Shown one piece after another: positions 6,976 to 15,126 of a stretch of 20,861 bases of DNA. The position numbers were made by a program, and so were the translations under genes. The stretch spans positions 1 through 20,861 of the forward strand of contig CAZCDB010000023.1 of NCBI GenBank assembly GCA_964497635.1. The letters run 5' to 3'. Under the pieces are notes generated by a model, which ran no database searches, had not been told where the DNA came from, and saw nothing but the letters and a program-made list of their open reading frames with translations. Numbering within the stretch: position 1 is the first letter of the stretch; each line of letters starts with the position of its first letter. Origin of the DNA: CAMDWQ01 sp964497635. GTDB lineage: Bacteria; Omnitrophota; Gorgyraeia; 2-02-FULL-51-18.

Positions 6976-7928
6976 GCGGTCACCACCGCAAGCCGATCCA
7001 CTTCCTCAATCCCATGCTTTACCTTTGCCGCCGACAAAGCCAAAGCCTTTCCTTCTTCAGGAGCGAGAGGAATCTCGACTATTTTTTCGATGCCTTGAGC
7101 ACCTAGCTGGGCTGAAACCCCAAAATACATCCCACTAAGACCGTATTCGCCAGAAAGATAAGCACAGACCGGCAAAACTTTTTTCTCATTTTTTAAAATA
7201 CAACGCACCATTTCACACACCGAGCTTGCAGGCGCATAAAAGGCGCTTCCTGTTTTTAGCAGAGCAACAATTTCAGCTCCTCCATCGCGAGTTCTTTGCT
7301 CAATTTTGGCAAGGTCTTGGGCCTGTATTTTTTCTTGAATAGGTCGCTGTTCAACACGAGTCTGACTAGACACCGGAACCATTAGATCTCCATGGCCCCC
7401 CAAAACAATGGCCTCCACTCGAGAAGGCACCATCTCCAATTTTTCAGCAATGAAATACTGCATCCGAGCGGTGTCTAGAACACCTGCCATCCCAAAAACT
7501 CTTGCCTTTGGAAACCCTGTAATTTTTGCCGCTAAATGCGTCATAACATCCAGCGGGTTGGTCACAATGATGAGCTTGCTGTTTGGAGCAAATTTTTTAA
7601 CGTTATTGCAAACATCGGTAATGATTTTTGCATTAAGCGCCAAAAGGTCTTCACGGGTCATTCCAGGTTTACGTGGAAGCCCTGCCGTGACAACAACAAT
7701 GTCAGCGCCCTCGATATCTTCATAACGATTGGTTCCTAGAATCCGACGATCATGCCCCTCAATTGAGGCGGCCTCCATCAGATCCAAGGCCTTTCCTTGC
7801 GGCATGCCCTCCACCACATCAAACAAAACAACATCCGAAAGTCCCTTTTCCAAAATTCTTTGTGCAGTGGTAGCCCCAACTTGCCCCGCACCGATCACCG
7901 CCACGAATGGTTTACGAATTTTCATCAT
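6972..7928 (-). CDS. mdh: Malate dehydrogenase (NAD-dependent, LDH-like type)
   Basis: Oxidises malate to oxaloacetate with NAD+. The 318 residues show the dinucleotide loop GAGQVG (13-18), the NAD-selecting Asp D37 (VVLFDVVEG), the mobile loop GLPRKPGMTR with substrate Arg R86 (Gln would point to lactate dehydrogenase) and R92, TNPLDVMT, R155 in LDTARMQYF and the proton-relay His H179 in GGHGDLMVP. This is the LDH-like MDH subgroup. Two adjacent ATGs are possible (7928, 7925), both preceded by AAGGGGAAAG. It lies 19 bp after yqeY and overlaps sucC by 4 bp, forming a compact malate/succinyl-CoA cassette. Confidence 0.97.
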   Translation of the reverse strand: MMKIRKPFVAVIGAGQVGATTAQRILEKGLSDVVLFDVVEGMPQGKALDLMEAASIEGHDRRILGTNRYEDIEGADIVVVTAGLPRKPGMTREDLLALNAKIITDVCNNVKKFAPNSKLIIVTNPLDVMTHLAAKITGFPKARVFGMAGVLDTARMQYFIAEKLEMVPSRVEAIVLGGHGDLMVPVSSQTRVEQRPIQEKIQAQDLAKIEQRTRDGGAEIVALLKTGSAFYAPASSVCEMVRCILKNEKKVLPVCAYLSGEYGLSGMYFGVSAQLGAQGIEKIVEIPLAPEEGKALALSAAKVKHGIEEVDRLAVVTA

Positions 7929-7947
7929 TCTCTTTCCCCTTTAGATT

Positions 7948-8394
7948 TTATTGTAGCTTTTTGCCTAGGCAGTCACTGATACGCCGCGCTTCAACCTGCC
8001 CGGTCAGCTTCTCTGTTAAAGTTTTCATCAATCGACCAAAATCTTTTTTGGTGGGTGCCCCAAAAAGCTTTATTTCTTCGGCAACCAGTGCCTCAAGCTC
8101 GGCGTCTCCCAACTGCTTCGGCAAAAAACTTTCTAAAATAAAAGCCTCTTTGGTTTCTTTTTCAGCCAAATCCGCTCTTCCGGCCTGACGAAACTGCTCA
8201 ATGGATTCCCGGCGCTGTTTGAGTTGGCGCTGGATCACTTGTTGGGCATCTGGGTCCGAAAGCTGATCCACCTTCTTTTCAATGGCAGCATATTTAAGAG
8301 CAGACTTAAGAAACCGGACGACAGACAGGCGCACTTCATCTCTGGCAAGCATCGCACTTTTAATTTCTTGCTCAATTTGTGTTACGAGGGTCAT
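7948..8394 (-). CDS. GatB/YqeY domain-containing protein
   Basis: A 148-residue protein like stand-alone YqeY: MTLVTQIEQEIKSAMLARDEVRLSVVRFLKSALKYA at the start, a QLKQRRESIEQFRQAGRADLAEKE core and a C-terminal FLPKQLGDAELEALV...GRLMKTL segment, matching the tail domain of the GatB amidotransferase subunit. Molecular role is not settled; a link to tRNA or translation is assumed from the GatB relation. I chose the ATG at 8394 because the family starts here and a longer frame would run into the upstream terminator. It is the first gene of the yqeY-mdh-sucC-sucD-channel operon; I could not find a convincing promoter. Confidence 0.9.
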   Translation of the reverse strand: MTLVTQIEQEIKSAMLARDEVRLSVVRFLKSALKYAAIEKKVDQLSDPDAQQVIQRQLKQRRESIEQFRQAGRADLAEKETKEAFILESFLPKQLGDAELEALVAEEIKLFGAPTKKDFGRLMKTLTEKLTGQVEARRISDCLGKKLQ

Positions 8395-8425
8395 AAAATT
8401 TCTTTCTATTTTTAAAGAGGGCAAT

Positions 8426-8461
8426 AAAAAAAGGGTTTGTGATCCGCTGGACCACAAACCC
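8426..8461 (-). terminator. Rho-independent terminator after the 120-residue exported protein gene
   Basis: On the minus strand GGGTTTGTG (8453-8461) pairs with CACAAACCC (8433-8441) around an 11-nt loop and is followed by seven T (8426-8432). It starts 19 bp after the stop at 8481 and sits directly upstream of yqeY. Confidence 0.88.
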
Positions 8462-8480
8462 CTTTGTACTACTTAGTGCT

Positions 8481-8843
8481 TTAGGAAGCTGCTTGCTCTT
8501 CTGCCGCGTTTACAGGAATTTGTGCTGTCTCAGCCACTGTCTGGCCGGTCGTTTCGGCAACGCCCGTCACATTGTCCGTCACAAGATCCGCTGCCTTGGC
8601 AACATCTCCGGTAACAATGGAAGCTGTATTTTCAGCGGTAGTAGCGACAACCTTTTCCCCTGTGTTCTGGAGGGTATTTGATGTCATTTCCGCGGTTCCT
8701 TGAGTAGCCTTCACCGGGTAATTAAAAAGTCTTTTGAAAAATCCTGTCAAGGAATTCTCAGCCTTTGAACCTTCTGCATATGAAACAGACACAAAAGAGA
8801 TAGACAATAACGCAACAACCATCAACACCGTAAACTTCTTCAT
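8481..8843 (-). CDS. Small exported Ala/Thr-rich protein, unknown function
   Basis: A 120-residue precursor with a Sec signal peptide (MKKF, hydrophobic 6-20, likely cleavage after SYA at 23). The mature part begins GSKAENSLTGFFKRLFNYP and then becomes a 75-residue Ala/Thr/Val/Asn-rich stretch with loose repeats of an N-T-G/E-x-V type (NTGEKVV, NTASIV, NVTGVAETTGQTVAE). It is likely amphipathic helix, and there are no Cys and few aromatics. I do not recognise the family. It might be a periplasmic or outer-surface structural protein. A consensus promoter, an AAAGGAGG SD 9 bp before ATG and its own terminator argue for high expression. Its layout matches the other small cassette at 2716-3200. 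Confidence 0.8.
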   Translation of the reverse strand: MKKFTVLMVVALLSISFVSVSYAEGSKAENSLTGFFKRLFNYPVKATQGTAEMTSNTLQNTGEKVVATTAENTASIVTGDVAKAADLVTDNVTGVAETTGQTVAETAQIPVNAAEEQAAS

Positions 8844-8870
8844 GAAACCGCCTCCTTTTAATTTTCGTGT

Positions 8871-8899
8871 ATTATAGGAACTGACTGATTCGAAGTCAA
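8871..8899 (-). promoter_or_regulatory. Sigma70-type promoter of the 120-residue exported protein gene
   Basis: TTGACT (8894-8899), 17-bp spacer, TATAAT (8871-8876) on the minus strand: 5/6 and 6/6 matches at optimal spacing, 27 bp upstream of the ATG with an AAAGGAGG SD between. Confidence 0.85.
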
Positions 8900-8918
8900 C
8901 ATTATTTCTGCCGCTCTG

Positions 8919-11756
8919 TTACTCGCCACCAAAAGTTTGCCAATCCTCCACCTTTAAATGAGAGCCGTCCTCATCCAAAGAGGCGGGAAACTCTGTCTGA
9001 TGATTAACAAAATCAAAAGCACCGCTATCATTGATCGCTTCAGGCGTGATCACGACGTCGGTAATAAAGTTGGGGGTGAAAATATATTGTTCAGATTCAG
9101 AATTAAACACCATATCGCCATAACCAAAAACCACCTGAAGGTTGTAATTGCCTCCGTGAACCAAGGGGTTTGGACTGATAAGATCACGCAAGCCATTCAC
9201 TTCAAATCCCGAACCATCCTCAGATGAGGCCTCAAAAACATTGCCATGATTATCAAACGGCACGAAAAGACCAACCAATGCTTTATTAAAATTTTGTTCG
9301 TTAAATGCAAAGACAAATCTTTCTTGAAAAAAAGCGGGGAAATTGTAGGAGGAAGGGCTCGCCTCTTCATCGGTATTTAGCGGATTATTAATATAATAGG
9401 TGATGTTCTTAAGACCTGGATTCTCAGGTTGATTAAAATCATCGACAAAACCGGGGGTTTGAGAGCCGCTGATGCTTTGATGAGAAAAAGTTCCAATAGT
9501 GGCTCCGCCCTGAACGGTCAAATCCGGCACTCCATACATCGAGTTCTGCAGCAAAAGCACGCCCCCAACATAGAGCTCTGGAGCTGACTGGTTATGGCGC
9601 TCGATATAAGTAAGGCTTGCAGAGCTGCCGGGCTCTATTCGCGTTGACTCAGAAAAACGGCCTTGCACAATATAGGATCCGCTTGGCGAAGTGTAACCCT
9701 CGAAATAATATTCGATAGGGTCTGTGTAGACCTCATCAAAACGAATTCGATCGCGAAGAATCAAATCCCCGACTCCTCGATTGGGGTTTGAAAACTCTGC
9801 ATAAAAATGTCTTGGAAATAAAGCAGAAGTGATTTCGCTGCCCTGAGTTCTCTCAGGATCCGTCTCATGGACAATGTATTGACCATATAAATTTTCAATG
9901 GGATCTGAATTTTCATCCGTAGGGGTTTTTTCCATCATTTCCTCGCGAGTCACAACATTTAAATAATCTGCCCAAGGTAGATCGCGTAAAGAGCCATCAC
10001 TTTCTGTCAAATCACGGCTAAAACTAATCCCAAAAGAGGCTGAAGAAATCCCGGACAAAGGACCCTCGCTTCTCAGGGTCAAAGACAAAACCTGCACTTC
10101 TTGGTTTGAAGGCATAAAAATATACTGATCTACCCGAACACGATAGCCGTGGGCATCGGTAAAAACTTTCCCTGTCTGGGCATCCAAAGCCTGCTCAAAA
10201 CGAGCCACTCTTTGATCAAAAACGGTATCCGCCTCGATGCGATCAAGCTCCCGGCGAATTTCAGCGCGCATCGCTAGACGCTCAGCCTCATGCAACGCGT
10301 TGAGATCTACCGCATTTTCCAAAAGTTTTTGATAGTCTCCCAAAACTTCCTCAGCCTCTTCCAGTTGCTCATCAAACAATTCTTTTTTTTCCTGGGCTTC
10401 GGCTAAGAGCGCCTCTTGATCCGCCCCCTCCTCCAGAGATTGATCGTAAAGATCCTCGACTTCAATCAAGCGGTTGGTCGGCTCTGCCTTTGCCTCATCT
10501 AATTGAGTCAGAGAAACGCCGGCCTCTTGCTGGTCTAAAACGTCAGACAACGTACTTTCTCGGAACTCTGAAACTATTCCTTGCGTCCCATTACCTGTCG
10601 GAGGGCCCGGCGGAGGATCCTCTGGGTTGTCCATTTCTGAAGGCGGAGCCCCAAACGGAGAAGTTCCTTCATCAAATTTTGAAGAGCCATAGGTCCACTC
10701 CTCTTCTTCCTCAAATTCTTCATCCCCGCTATAATATTCAATGACCCCTTGAGTTTTAAGAATCAAGGCGTCGATATTAGGCTCAGGGGAAGAAGTCGTC
10801 TCCTCGTAGTCCTCATTAAAAGCATCCAACTCCTCTTCCATCTGATCCCTTATGTCTTCAATCGTGATTTCATCATCGAGTAGATCAAGCAGCTTCTCAA
10901 TAAAGCTATTTAAATCATTGCCTGAAATATTTTGCTCAGAAAGACGATCTTTTTCCGCATCCTCTTGTTCCCCGCCCCCCGTGACATCCTCATCTCCCCC
11001 CTCATCCCCTGATTCATCGGTCAGCTCATCAATCGCACGGTCCCAAGCCTCAACAAAAGCTTGTCGCTTGTCTTCGGGAACATATTGAGCCGCCAGCAAG
11101 CGACCATCTTGAAACGCGCTAGAAGAGCTAAATTGAGGGATCAAGAACTCATCCCCTGTTCTGGTATTTCGAAACACAACACCGCCCGTGCTCTCGTCCA
11201 CATAAATTTCAGTAAAAAGCTGGCCCAGCTGAGTGCCTGCATCTAAATAAAATAGGGTTCCTCGGACGGCAGCCAAAGCTGTTGGGGTAACTACTTCAAA
11301 CTTAGAACCTTGAGAAAGCTTTCCAATCTTGGCTTTCAAGCGGCCCATATCGAGCTTTAATAAGGTAGATCGCGAATTGGCCAGCTTATCAAATGTCGCC
11401 TCAGTAATATGCAAAACCGTATTTGGCTGGAGAACAAGTTCTGTGGAGTTTTCCATGAGCAAAGCGCAGCTGCCCCCTCCCGTCTTCACTGTATCCCCCA
11501 CTGCAACTAAGGTTGGTTGGCTGATACGCTCAAAAGAGACCCCTGCCTTCATGAGAAAGACCTCTCCCTCAATTTTTGAAAGAGTGATGCTTTGCTGGGT
11601 TTGAGATCCGGAGATCGATGGAGCAGCAGCGGCGGCAATACCCGCCTGAGAAGCGCCCTGAGTCAATGGATCAATCGCTGGAGAGGAAGCCAGGGCAAAC
11701 GGGCAGGTAAGAAAAAATAGGGTCAAAATCAAGAAGCTTGAAGTCTTTGCTCTCAT
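8919..11756 (-). CDS. Large exported FecR-domain protein
   Basis: A 945-residue precursor with a signal peptide (MRAKTSS, hydrophobic 8-22, cleavage near ALA/SS at 23-24). Residues ~57-205 form a FecR domain: a glycine-rich GDTVKTGGGSCALLMENSTEL, then LKLDMGRLKAKI and the hallmark TPTALAAVRGTLF (157-169). Residues ~245-365 are very acidic (Asp/Glu/Gly/Ser runs), and ~375-400 are Pro/Gly-rich. Residues ~405-525 are Glu/Ala/Leu-rich and probably coiled coil. Residues ~535-945 look beta-rich and are unrecognised. FecR domains outside iron signalling often serve as periplasmic or surface modules. There is no FecI sigma factor or FecA transporter here. It is transcribed divergently from the barrel gene and may work with it. 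There is no SD, and a strong promoter abuts the ATG. Confidence 0.85.
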   Translation of the reverse strand: MRAKTSSFLILTLFFLTCPFALASSPAIDPLTQGASQAGIAAAAAPSISGSQTQQSITLSKIEGEVFLMKAGVSFERISQPTLVAVGDTVKTGGGSCALLMENSTELVLQPNTVLHITEATFDKLANSRSTLLKLDMGRLKAKIGKLSQGSKFEVVTPTALAAVRGTLFYLDAGTQLGQLFTEIYVDESTGGVVFRNTRTGDEFLIPQFSSSSAFQDGRLLAAQYVPEDKRQAFVEAWDRAIDELTDESGDEGGDEDVTGGGEQEDAEKDRLSEQNISGNDLNSFIEKLLDLLDDEITIEDIRDQMEEELDAFNEDYEETTSSPEPNIDALILKTQGVIEYYSGDEEFEEEEEWTYGSSKFDEGTSPFGAPPSEMDNPEDPPPGPPTGNGTQGIVSEFRESTLSDVLDQQEAGVSLTQLDEAKAEPTNRLIEVEDLYDQSLEEGADQEALLAEAQEKKELFDEQLEEAEEVLGDYQKLLENAVDLNALHEAERLAMRAEIRRELDRIEADTVFDQRVARFEQALDAQTGKVFTDAHGYRVRVDQYIFMPSNQEVQVLSLTLRSEGPLSGISSASFGISFSRDLTESDGSLRDLPWADYLNVVTREEMMEKTPTDENSDPIENLYGQYIVHETDPERTQGSEITSALFPRHFYAEFSNPNRGVGDLILRDRIRFDEVYTDPIEYYFEGYTSPSGSYIVQGRFSESTRIEPGSSASLTYIERHNQSAPELYVGGVLLLQNSMYGVPDLTVQGGATIGTFSHQSISGSQTPGFVDDFNQPENPGLKNITYYINNPLNTDEEASPSSYNFPAFFQERFVFAFNEQNFNKALVGLFVPFDNHGNVFEASSEDGSGFEVNGLRDLISPNPLVHGGNYNLQVVFGYGDMVFNSESEQYIFTPNFITDVVITPEAINDSGAFDFVNHQTEFPASLDEDGSHLKVEDWQTFGGE

Positions 11757-11762
11757 GGGGGC

Positions 11763-11791
11763 ATTCTACAAGAGCCTTTATGAATTGTCAA
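11763..11791 (-). promoter_or_regulatory. Consensus promoter of the FecR-domain gene, predicted leaderless
   Basis: TTGACA (11786-11791), 17-bp spacer, TAGAAT (11763-11768) on the minus strand, followed by only GCCCCC before the ATG at 11756. The -35 is perfect and the -10 matches 5/6. Initiation 7 nt after the -10 would fall on the A of the start codon, and no SD is present. Confidence 0.8.
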
Positions 11792-11796
11792 AATTC

Positions 11797-11826
11797 TTGC
11801 CAAGACCGGAATCAGAGCCCTATAAT
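11797..11826 (+). promoter_or_regulatory. Promoter of the outer-membrane barrel gene
   Basis: TTGCCA (11797-11802), 18-bp spacer, TATAAT (11821-11826) on the plus strand, 41 bp before the ATG at 11868. Its -35 is 5 bp from the -35 of the divergent FecR promoter, so the two face away back to back. Confidence 0.75.
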
Positions 11827-11867
11827 GGCGCATGCTCTATTTTTTAAATCTACGCAACACGAAAGTA

Positions 11868-13109
11868 ATGAAGATTGTTCTCGCAAGCATCTTCCTTGGG
11901 ATAGGCCTCGGTGCAGATTCGGCTCAGGCCTTAGACAAGGATTCTTTTTTTTATTTCCTAGATGCCCAATCGCTTGGTGGCTACTCGCATGTTTCTGAGA
12001 GCGATGGAAATTTTAGCACGCTCAACAATTGGTCCGTCTCTCCTAACGTTATCTTGCAAAAGGACAAGCTTTACTGGATCAACCTTTACAGTGGTTCCTA
12101 CAATCAGATCAGCCGTGTGACTGGGCAAGAAGAAGGGGGCCAAAGCACCGAAAGTACACAAGCACACAATCTAACCACTGCTCTAAAATACAACGTCACA
12201 GAGTCGTGGTCTTTGCGTCCCCTCTTTTTTACCAGCTGGAATTTTATCAATGAGACAGAGGATGAGAGCTTTGGAAATGGTCTCTACGACTACCGGGATA
12301 TTGGAGGGGCTATTGAATCCACCCATCTCTTGGAAAAAGGCTCAGCCCGAAGCTCGGAGCTTATTTGGGGTTTTCGTTTTTATGATCGTCACTACCCCAA
12401 TTATTCTTCTCTTTTATCTCTCTTTGATCCTCGCGTCCAAGTTTCTGAAGAGCATGAGAAAGATTTTTTGGGCTACAAATTCAATTTTGGCTATGAATCC
12501 AAACAGCCTACAGGATGGTCGTGGTCTCTGGAAGAAGTTCTTTTGTACAAAGATTTTGAAGACAAGCGGACAATCGATCCGAATGGGATCCGCTCGGATA
12601 ACCACCGTCGCCAAGACTATCTAAATGAGATCAATGGCTCTATTTCCCATCCCCTTTCAGAGCGTTGGGTGGGCCGATTGGATGGCCAGTTTGGTTTTAA
12701 TTTGAGTAATCTGGATTTTTACGATACACACAACACCACCACATTGGCCGATGATACCTTTGTCGGGGACTATTTTGACTACGTTTCTTTTTTAATTCGA
12801 CCTTCCCTCAACTACGAACAACCGCTTGCCAATAAAAATTTTGTTTCAGCCACCGTTTCCTACGGACTCACTCTTCAGCGCTATACAGGAAGAAAAACTC
12901 AAGACTCTGCCGGGGTTTACCAAGATGCGGAACAACAAGACTTTGTGCATCGCTTCTCAGGAGTCCTTCGCTACCCCCTAACAACCAACATTTCATGGGT
13001 AACACAGAGTAGCTACACGATTGCAGATTCCAACCAACAGTTTGAGACATTTTACCGCTACAACTACAACAGTTGGGACGCGCTCACAGGGGTTTCCATC
13101 AAATACTAG
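11868..13109 (+). CDS. Predicted outer-membrane beta-barrel protein
   Basis: A 413-residue precursor with a signal peptide (MKIVLASIFLGIGLG, cleavage after AQA at 21). The mature chain has no hydrophobic helix but many alternating aromatic/polar strands (WSLRPLFFTSWNF, KFNFGYESKQPTGWSWSLEEVLLY, FSGVLRYPLTTNISWVTQSSYTI) and ends in aromatic Tyr, typical of outer-membrane barrels; roughly 14-18 strands is my estimate. The exact family is not recognised. I chose the ATG at 11868 because an upstream ATG (11832) would put the start at the predicted transcription start and delay the signal peptide. It is the only plus-strand gene, its divergent partner is the FecR-domain protein, and its stop overlaps the convergent metallopeptidase by 11 bp. 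Confidence 0.75.
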   Translation: MKIVLASIFLGIGLGADSAQALDKDSFFYFLDAQSLGGYSHVSESDGNFSTLNNWSVSPNVILQKDKLYWINLYSGSYNQISRVTGQEEGGQSTESTQAHNLTTALKYNVTESWSLRPLFFTSWNFINETEDESFGNGLYDYRDIGGAIESTHLLEKGSARSSELIWGFRFYDRHYPNYSSLLSLFDPRVQVSEEHEKDFLGYKFNFGYESKQPTGWSWSLEEVLLYKDFEDKRTIDPNGIRSDNHRRQDYLNEINGSISHPLSERWVGRLDGQFGFNLSNLDFYDTHNTTTLADDTFVGDYFDYVSFLIRPSLNYEQPLANKNFVSATVSYGLTLQRYTGRKTQDSAGVYQDAEQQDFVHRFSGVLRYPLTTNISWVTQSSYTIADSNQQFETFYRYNYNSWDALTGVSIKY

Positions 13110-14940
13110 AAATAATTTCGTAGTTTGCGCTTTTTTGCGAGTCTAGATTGGTGATGATAAGGTTGATTTTATCCAAAGCTTTTCTATCCAGCTTCTCCTC
13201 CGCTACAATTTTTTGCAAATGAATCTTTTTAGGGGCATCCTGACTGTTTTCGCCCCACTCCCGCAAAATCCTAGACCCCGCCAAGGTGCTAATTACTAGC
13301 TGTACCGCCAAACCCTTTCCTTCGGTCTGACACTGGATTTGAAGGGTTGGCAATGCTCGCTCTTCCGCGGCTATTGAGATCTCATAAAAATCACTCGCCC
13401 AAGCGGAGACATCCGAAACACTGGTGTTATCACCTGCCACAGACATTTCACCAAAGAAAGCTCTGCTCTGATCCCACTGCCCAACCCAATCCGTGTTCAA
13501 GGTAGAACCCTGTCTCTGCTCTTTCCCGTAGCCATCCACAAGATAAAATGTTTGGTCTCTAAAATAAACTCGGGTTTTAGCAACCTCCTTTAAATAAACA
13601 GCGTCCTGCTTCAATCCAAAATCATTCAAAAGAGAGGCTAGAGAAAAATTCTTCAGTAGCTCCGCCATCGATTTTCCCGTGACCTTTTCAATAATTTCTT
13701 GGAAATGGGGAGCTGAAGAGGCTCGGAACTCCTGGCTAAGCTCTTCAATAGCCTTGATTCCATACTGATAATCAATAAATCGCCAAAAAAGAGCGTTTTC
13801 GTATCGTAGCTCGGTGAAAGGCTGGTCCGGATATCTCATGAAATAGTTGGATCCGCCACGAGAAAAACGGATTTTATCTTTTAAAGTTTCCCTGAAACCC
13901 TGCGCAAAGAAATCATGCCTTGCCCCGGCAAAGGTTTCAAAGTATCGTGCCAATCCCTCAACATACCAATCCAGCTTGGCTTTTGATGCACCGTTTTTCG
14001 CAGAAACTCTTGGGCAGGACTCATGATTTAAGTTTTTGTTATAAAAAAATAGGACCACATGGAGCATTTCATGAATCAATGTCCCGTTCAAATCCATGCC
14101 GATATTACGGACCCCAAGAGGAGATGCATTCAACTTCTCCCACTCCTGGATAAACTCTCGGTAGTTTGCAGGCAATAAAATAATCGCTTGATAGGCTTTT
14201 TCTGATTTCTTCAAAGTATCAAAACAAGGGGATTCTCGGTAACTCTGGCTTGAGAACCCATGAAATAGATTGTTGTTGTCCGGGTTTGGGTTTCCTAAAT
14301 ATATATCAATGGCCTGATCTGGATCATAGGCGTACTCCCGATTGGGGTTGGAAAAAGAAAATCCTGGGGTGTTAAAACCCTGCACCTTTGTAATGATCTC
14401 ATAGGCAGCGGAGGCAGCGATAAGTACCTGCTTGGGAAATAAAACACTCGCTTTGGTTTCCTCTAAAATTTGATCTGAAAAGTGAACCTTGATCAAGGCC
14501 CCATCAGCTGTTGACTGCTCATAAACCTTTTCCATAACCATCTCTAAGGGGGACGAAGAGTGGCCCCCCTCGATGAAAAGTTGGCCACTGTAGTTGCTCA
14601 GGGCGGGGACAATCTTTAAAGAACCTGTGCCATCAGAATGAAGACTTGGACGCCACGCTCGTTGACCCCAGATATCACGCACGTAGCGCTTCTGATGTTT
14701 TTCATCTTGAACATAAAGGCGAAACGATATCCCCTCTCCGGAACGCCCACGGTTTTCTAGCAGAAAATCTCGGCCGATAGGAACCTCCAAATAATTTTCT
14801 TTTGAAAAATGATTTAAGTTTAAAGAAAAATAGGCTTTGGAATCAGCCGGAATAGGCTGTGTTGGCTCTGCAGCGCCTGCAACCGCGCAGGCTAGCAACA
14901 GAAAAAACGGCAAGAAAAGTTGATTTTTATTTTTTATCAT
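13099..14940 (-). CDS. Exported HExxH zinc metallopeptidase under c-di-GMP riboswitch control
   Basis: A 613-residue protein with an N-terminal export signal (MIKNKNQ, hydrophobic 8-22). It is either a Sec signal cleaved at AGA/AE or, less typically, a lipoprotein signal with C18 (LLAC). Residues ~30-285 are beta-rich. HEMLH (290-294) supplies two zinc His and the catalytic Glu, and YVEGLARYFET (326-336) supplies the probable third ligand, E328, as in gluzincins. About 275 further residues follow the catalytic core, ending in a beta-rich region. I do not recognise the specific peptidase family. Likely role: cleavage of a surface or periplasmic protein. The leader carries a c-di-GMP-I aptamer whose closing stem reaches the start codon, so c-di-GMP probably controls its synthesis. 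There is no obvious SD. Confidence 0.8.
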   Translation of the reverse strand: MIKNKNQLFLPFFLLLACAVAGAAEPTQPIPADSKAYFSLNLNHFSKENYLEVPIGRDFLLENRGRSGEGISFRLYVQDEKHQKRYVRDIWGQRAWRPSLHSDGTGSLKIVPALSNYSGQLFIEGGHSSSPLEMVMEKVYEQSTADGALIKVHFSDQILEETKASVLFPKQVLIAASAAYEIITKVQGFNTPGFSFSNPNREYAYDPDQAIDIYLGNPNPDNNNLFHGFSSQSYRESPCFDTLKKSEKAYQAIILLPANYREFIQEWEKLNASPLGVRNIGMDLNGTLIHEMLHVVLFFYNKNLNHESCPRVSAKNGASKAKLDWYVEGLARYFETFAGARHDFFAQGFRETLKDKIRFSRGGSNYFMRYPDQPFTELRYENALFWRFIDYQYGIKAIEELSQEFRASSAPHFQEIIEKVTGKSMAELLKNFSLASLLNDFGLKQDAVYLKEVAKTRVYFRDQTFYLVDGYGKEQRQGSTLNTDWVGQWDQSRAFFGEMSVAGDNTSVSDVSAWASDFYEISIAAEERALPTLQIQCQTEGKGLAVQLVISTLAGSRILREWGENSQDAPKKIHLQKIVAEEKLDRKALDKINLIITNLDSQKSANYEIISSI

Positions 14941-15040
14941 TGTCAGCGACCCAGCCGCCTTACTCCCCCTATTTAAGGGAAAGTGGAAGGCCTGTGATTT
15001 TGCGTCCTGCCGTTTCCAGCAGTTTGCCTTTTATAACAAT
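14939..15040 (-). promoter_or_regulatory. Cyclic di-GMP-I (GEMM-I) riboswitch
   Basis: The minus strand shows the conserved core in order. AAGGCAAAC is followed by stem TGCTG-GAAA-CGGCA (GNRA tetraloop), then GGACGCAAAATCAC, then the P3 stem GCCTT/AAGGC with an inner TTTCCC/GGGGGA stem, then GCTGGGTCGC. The G before GGC-core G (G20 of the V. cholerae Vc2 numbering) is present, which favours c-di-GMP over cGAMP. The outer stem pairs ATTGTTA (15034-15040) with TGACAAT (14939-14945), which includes the first two bases of the peptidase ATG. Small departures from consensus: AAAATC where AAAGCC is usual. Confidence 0.87.
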
Positions 15041-15097
15041 CAATGAACAGCTTAATATCTTTACAAAAACTAACTCTTTTTATCACTATCTAACGGA

Positions 15098-15126
15098 AGT
15101 ATATACGACTAATCCGCTAAATTCAA
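15098..15126 (-). promoter_or_regulatory. Promoter for the riboswitch-metallopeptidase transcript
   Basis: TTGAAT (15121-15126), 17-bp spacer, TATACT (15098-15103) on the minus strand; 4/6 and 5/6 matches. It would start RNA near 15091, about 50 nt before the aptamer, and overlaps the stop codon of the M23 gene. Confidence 0.6.

Noticed and set aside
6972..7928. Lactate dehydrogenase for the mdh gene
   Set aside because: The substrate loop has Arg (GLPRKPGMTR) rather than Gln, and the gene is coupled to sucCD.
10852..11088. Ser-rich plus-strand frame
   Set aside because: It is the antisense shadow of the acidic Asp/Glu region of the FecR protein; Ser runs are the expected complement.
14939..15040. 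cGAMP-sensing (GEMM-Ib) variant of the riboswitch
   Set aside because: The position that is A in cGAMP-selective variants is G here (AAGGCAAAC), which favours c-di-GMP; not decisive without a binding test.
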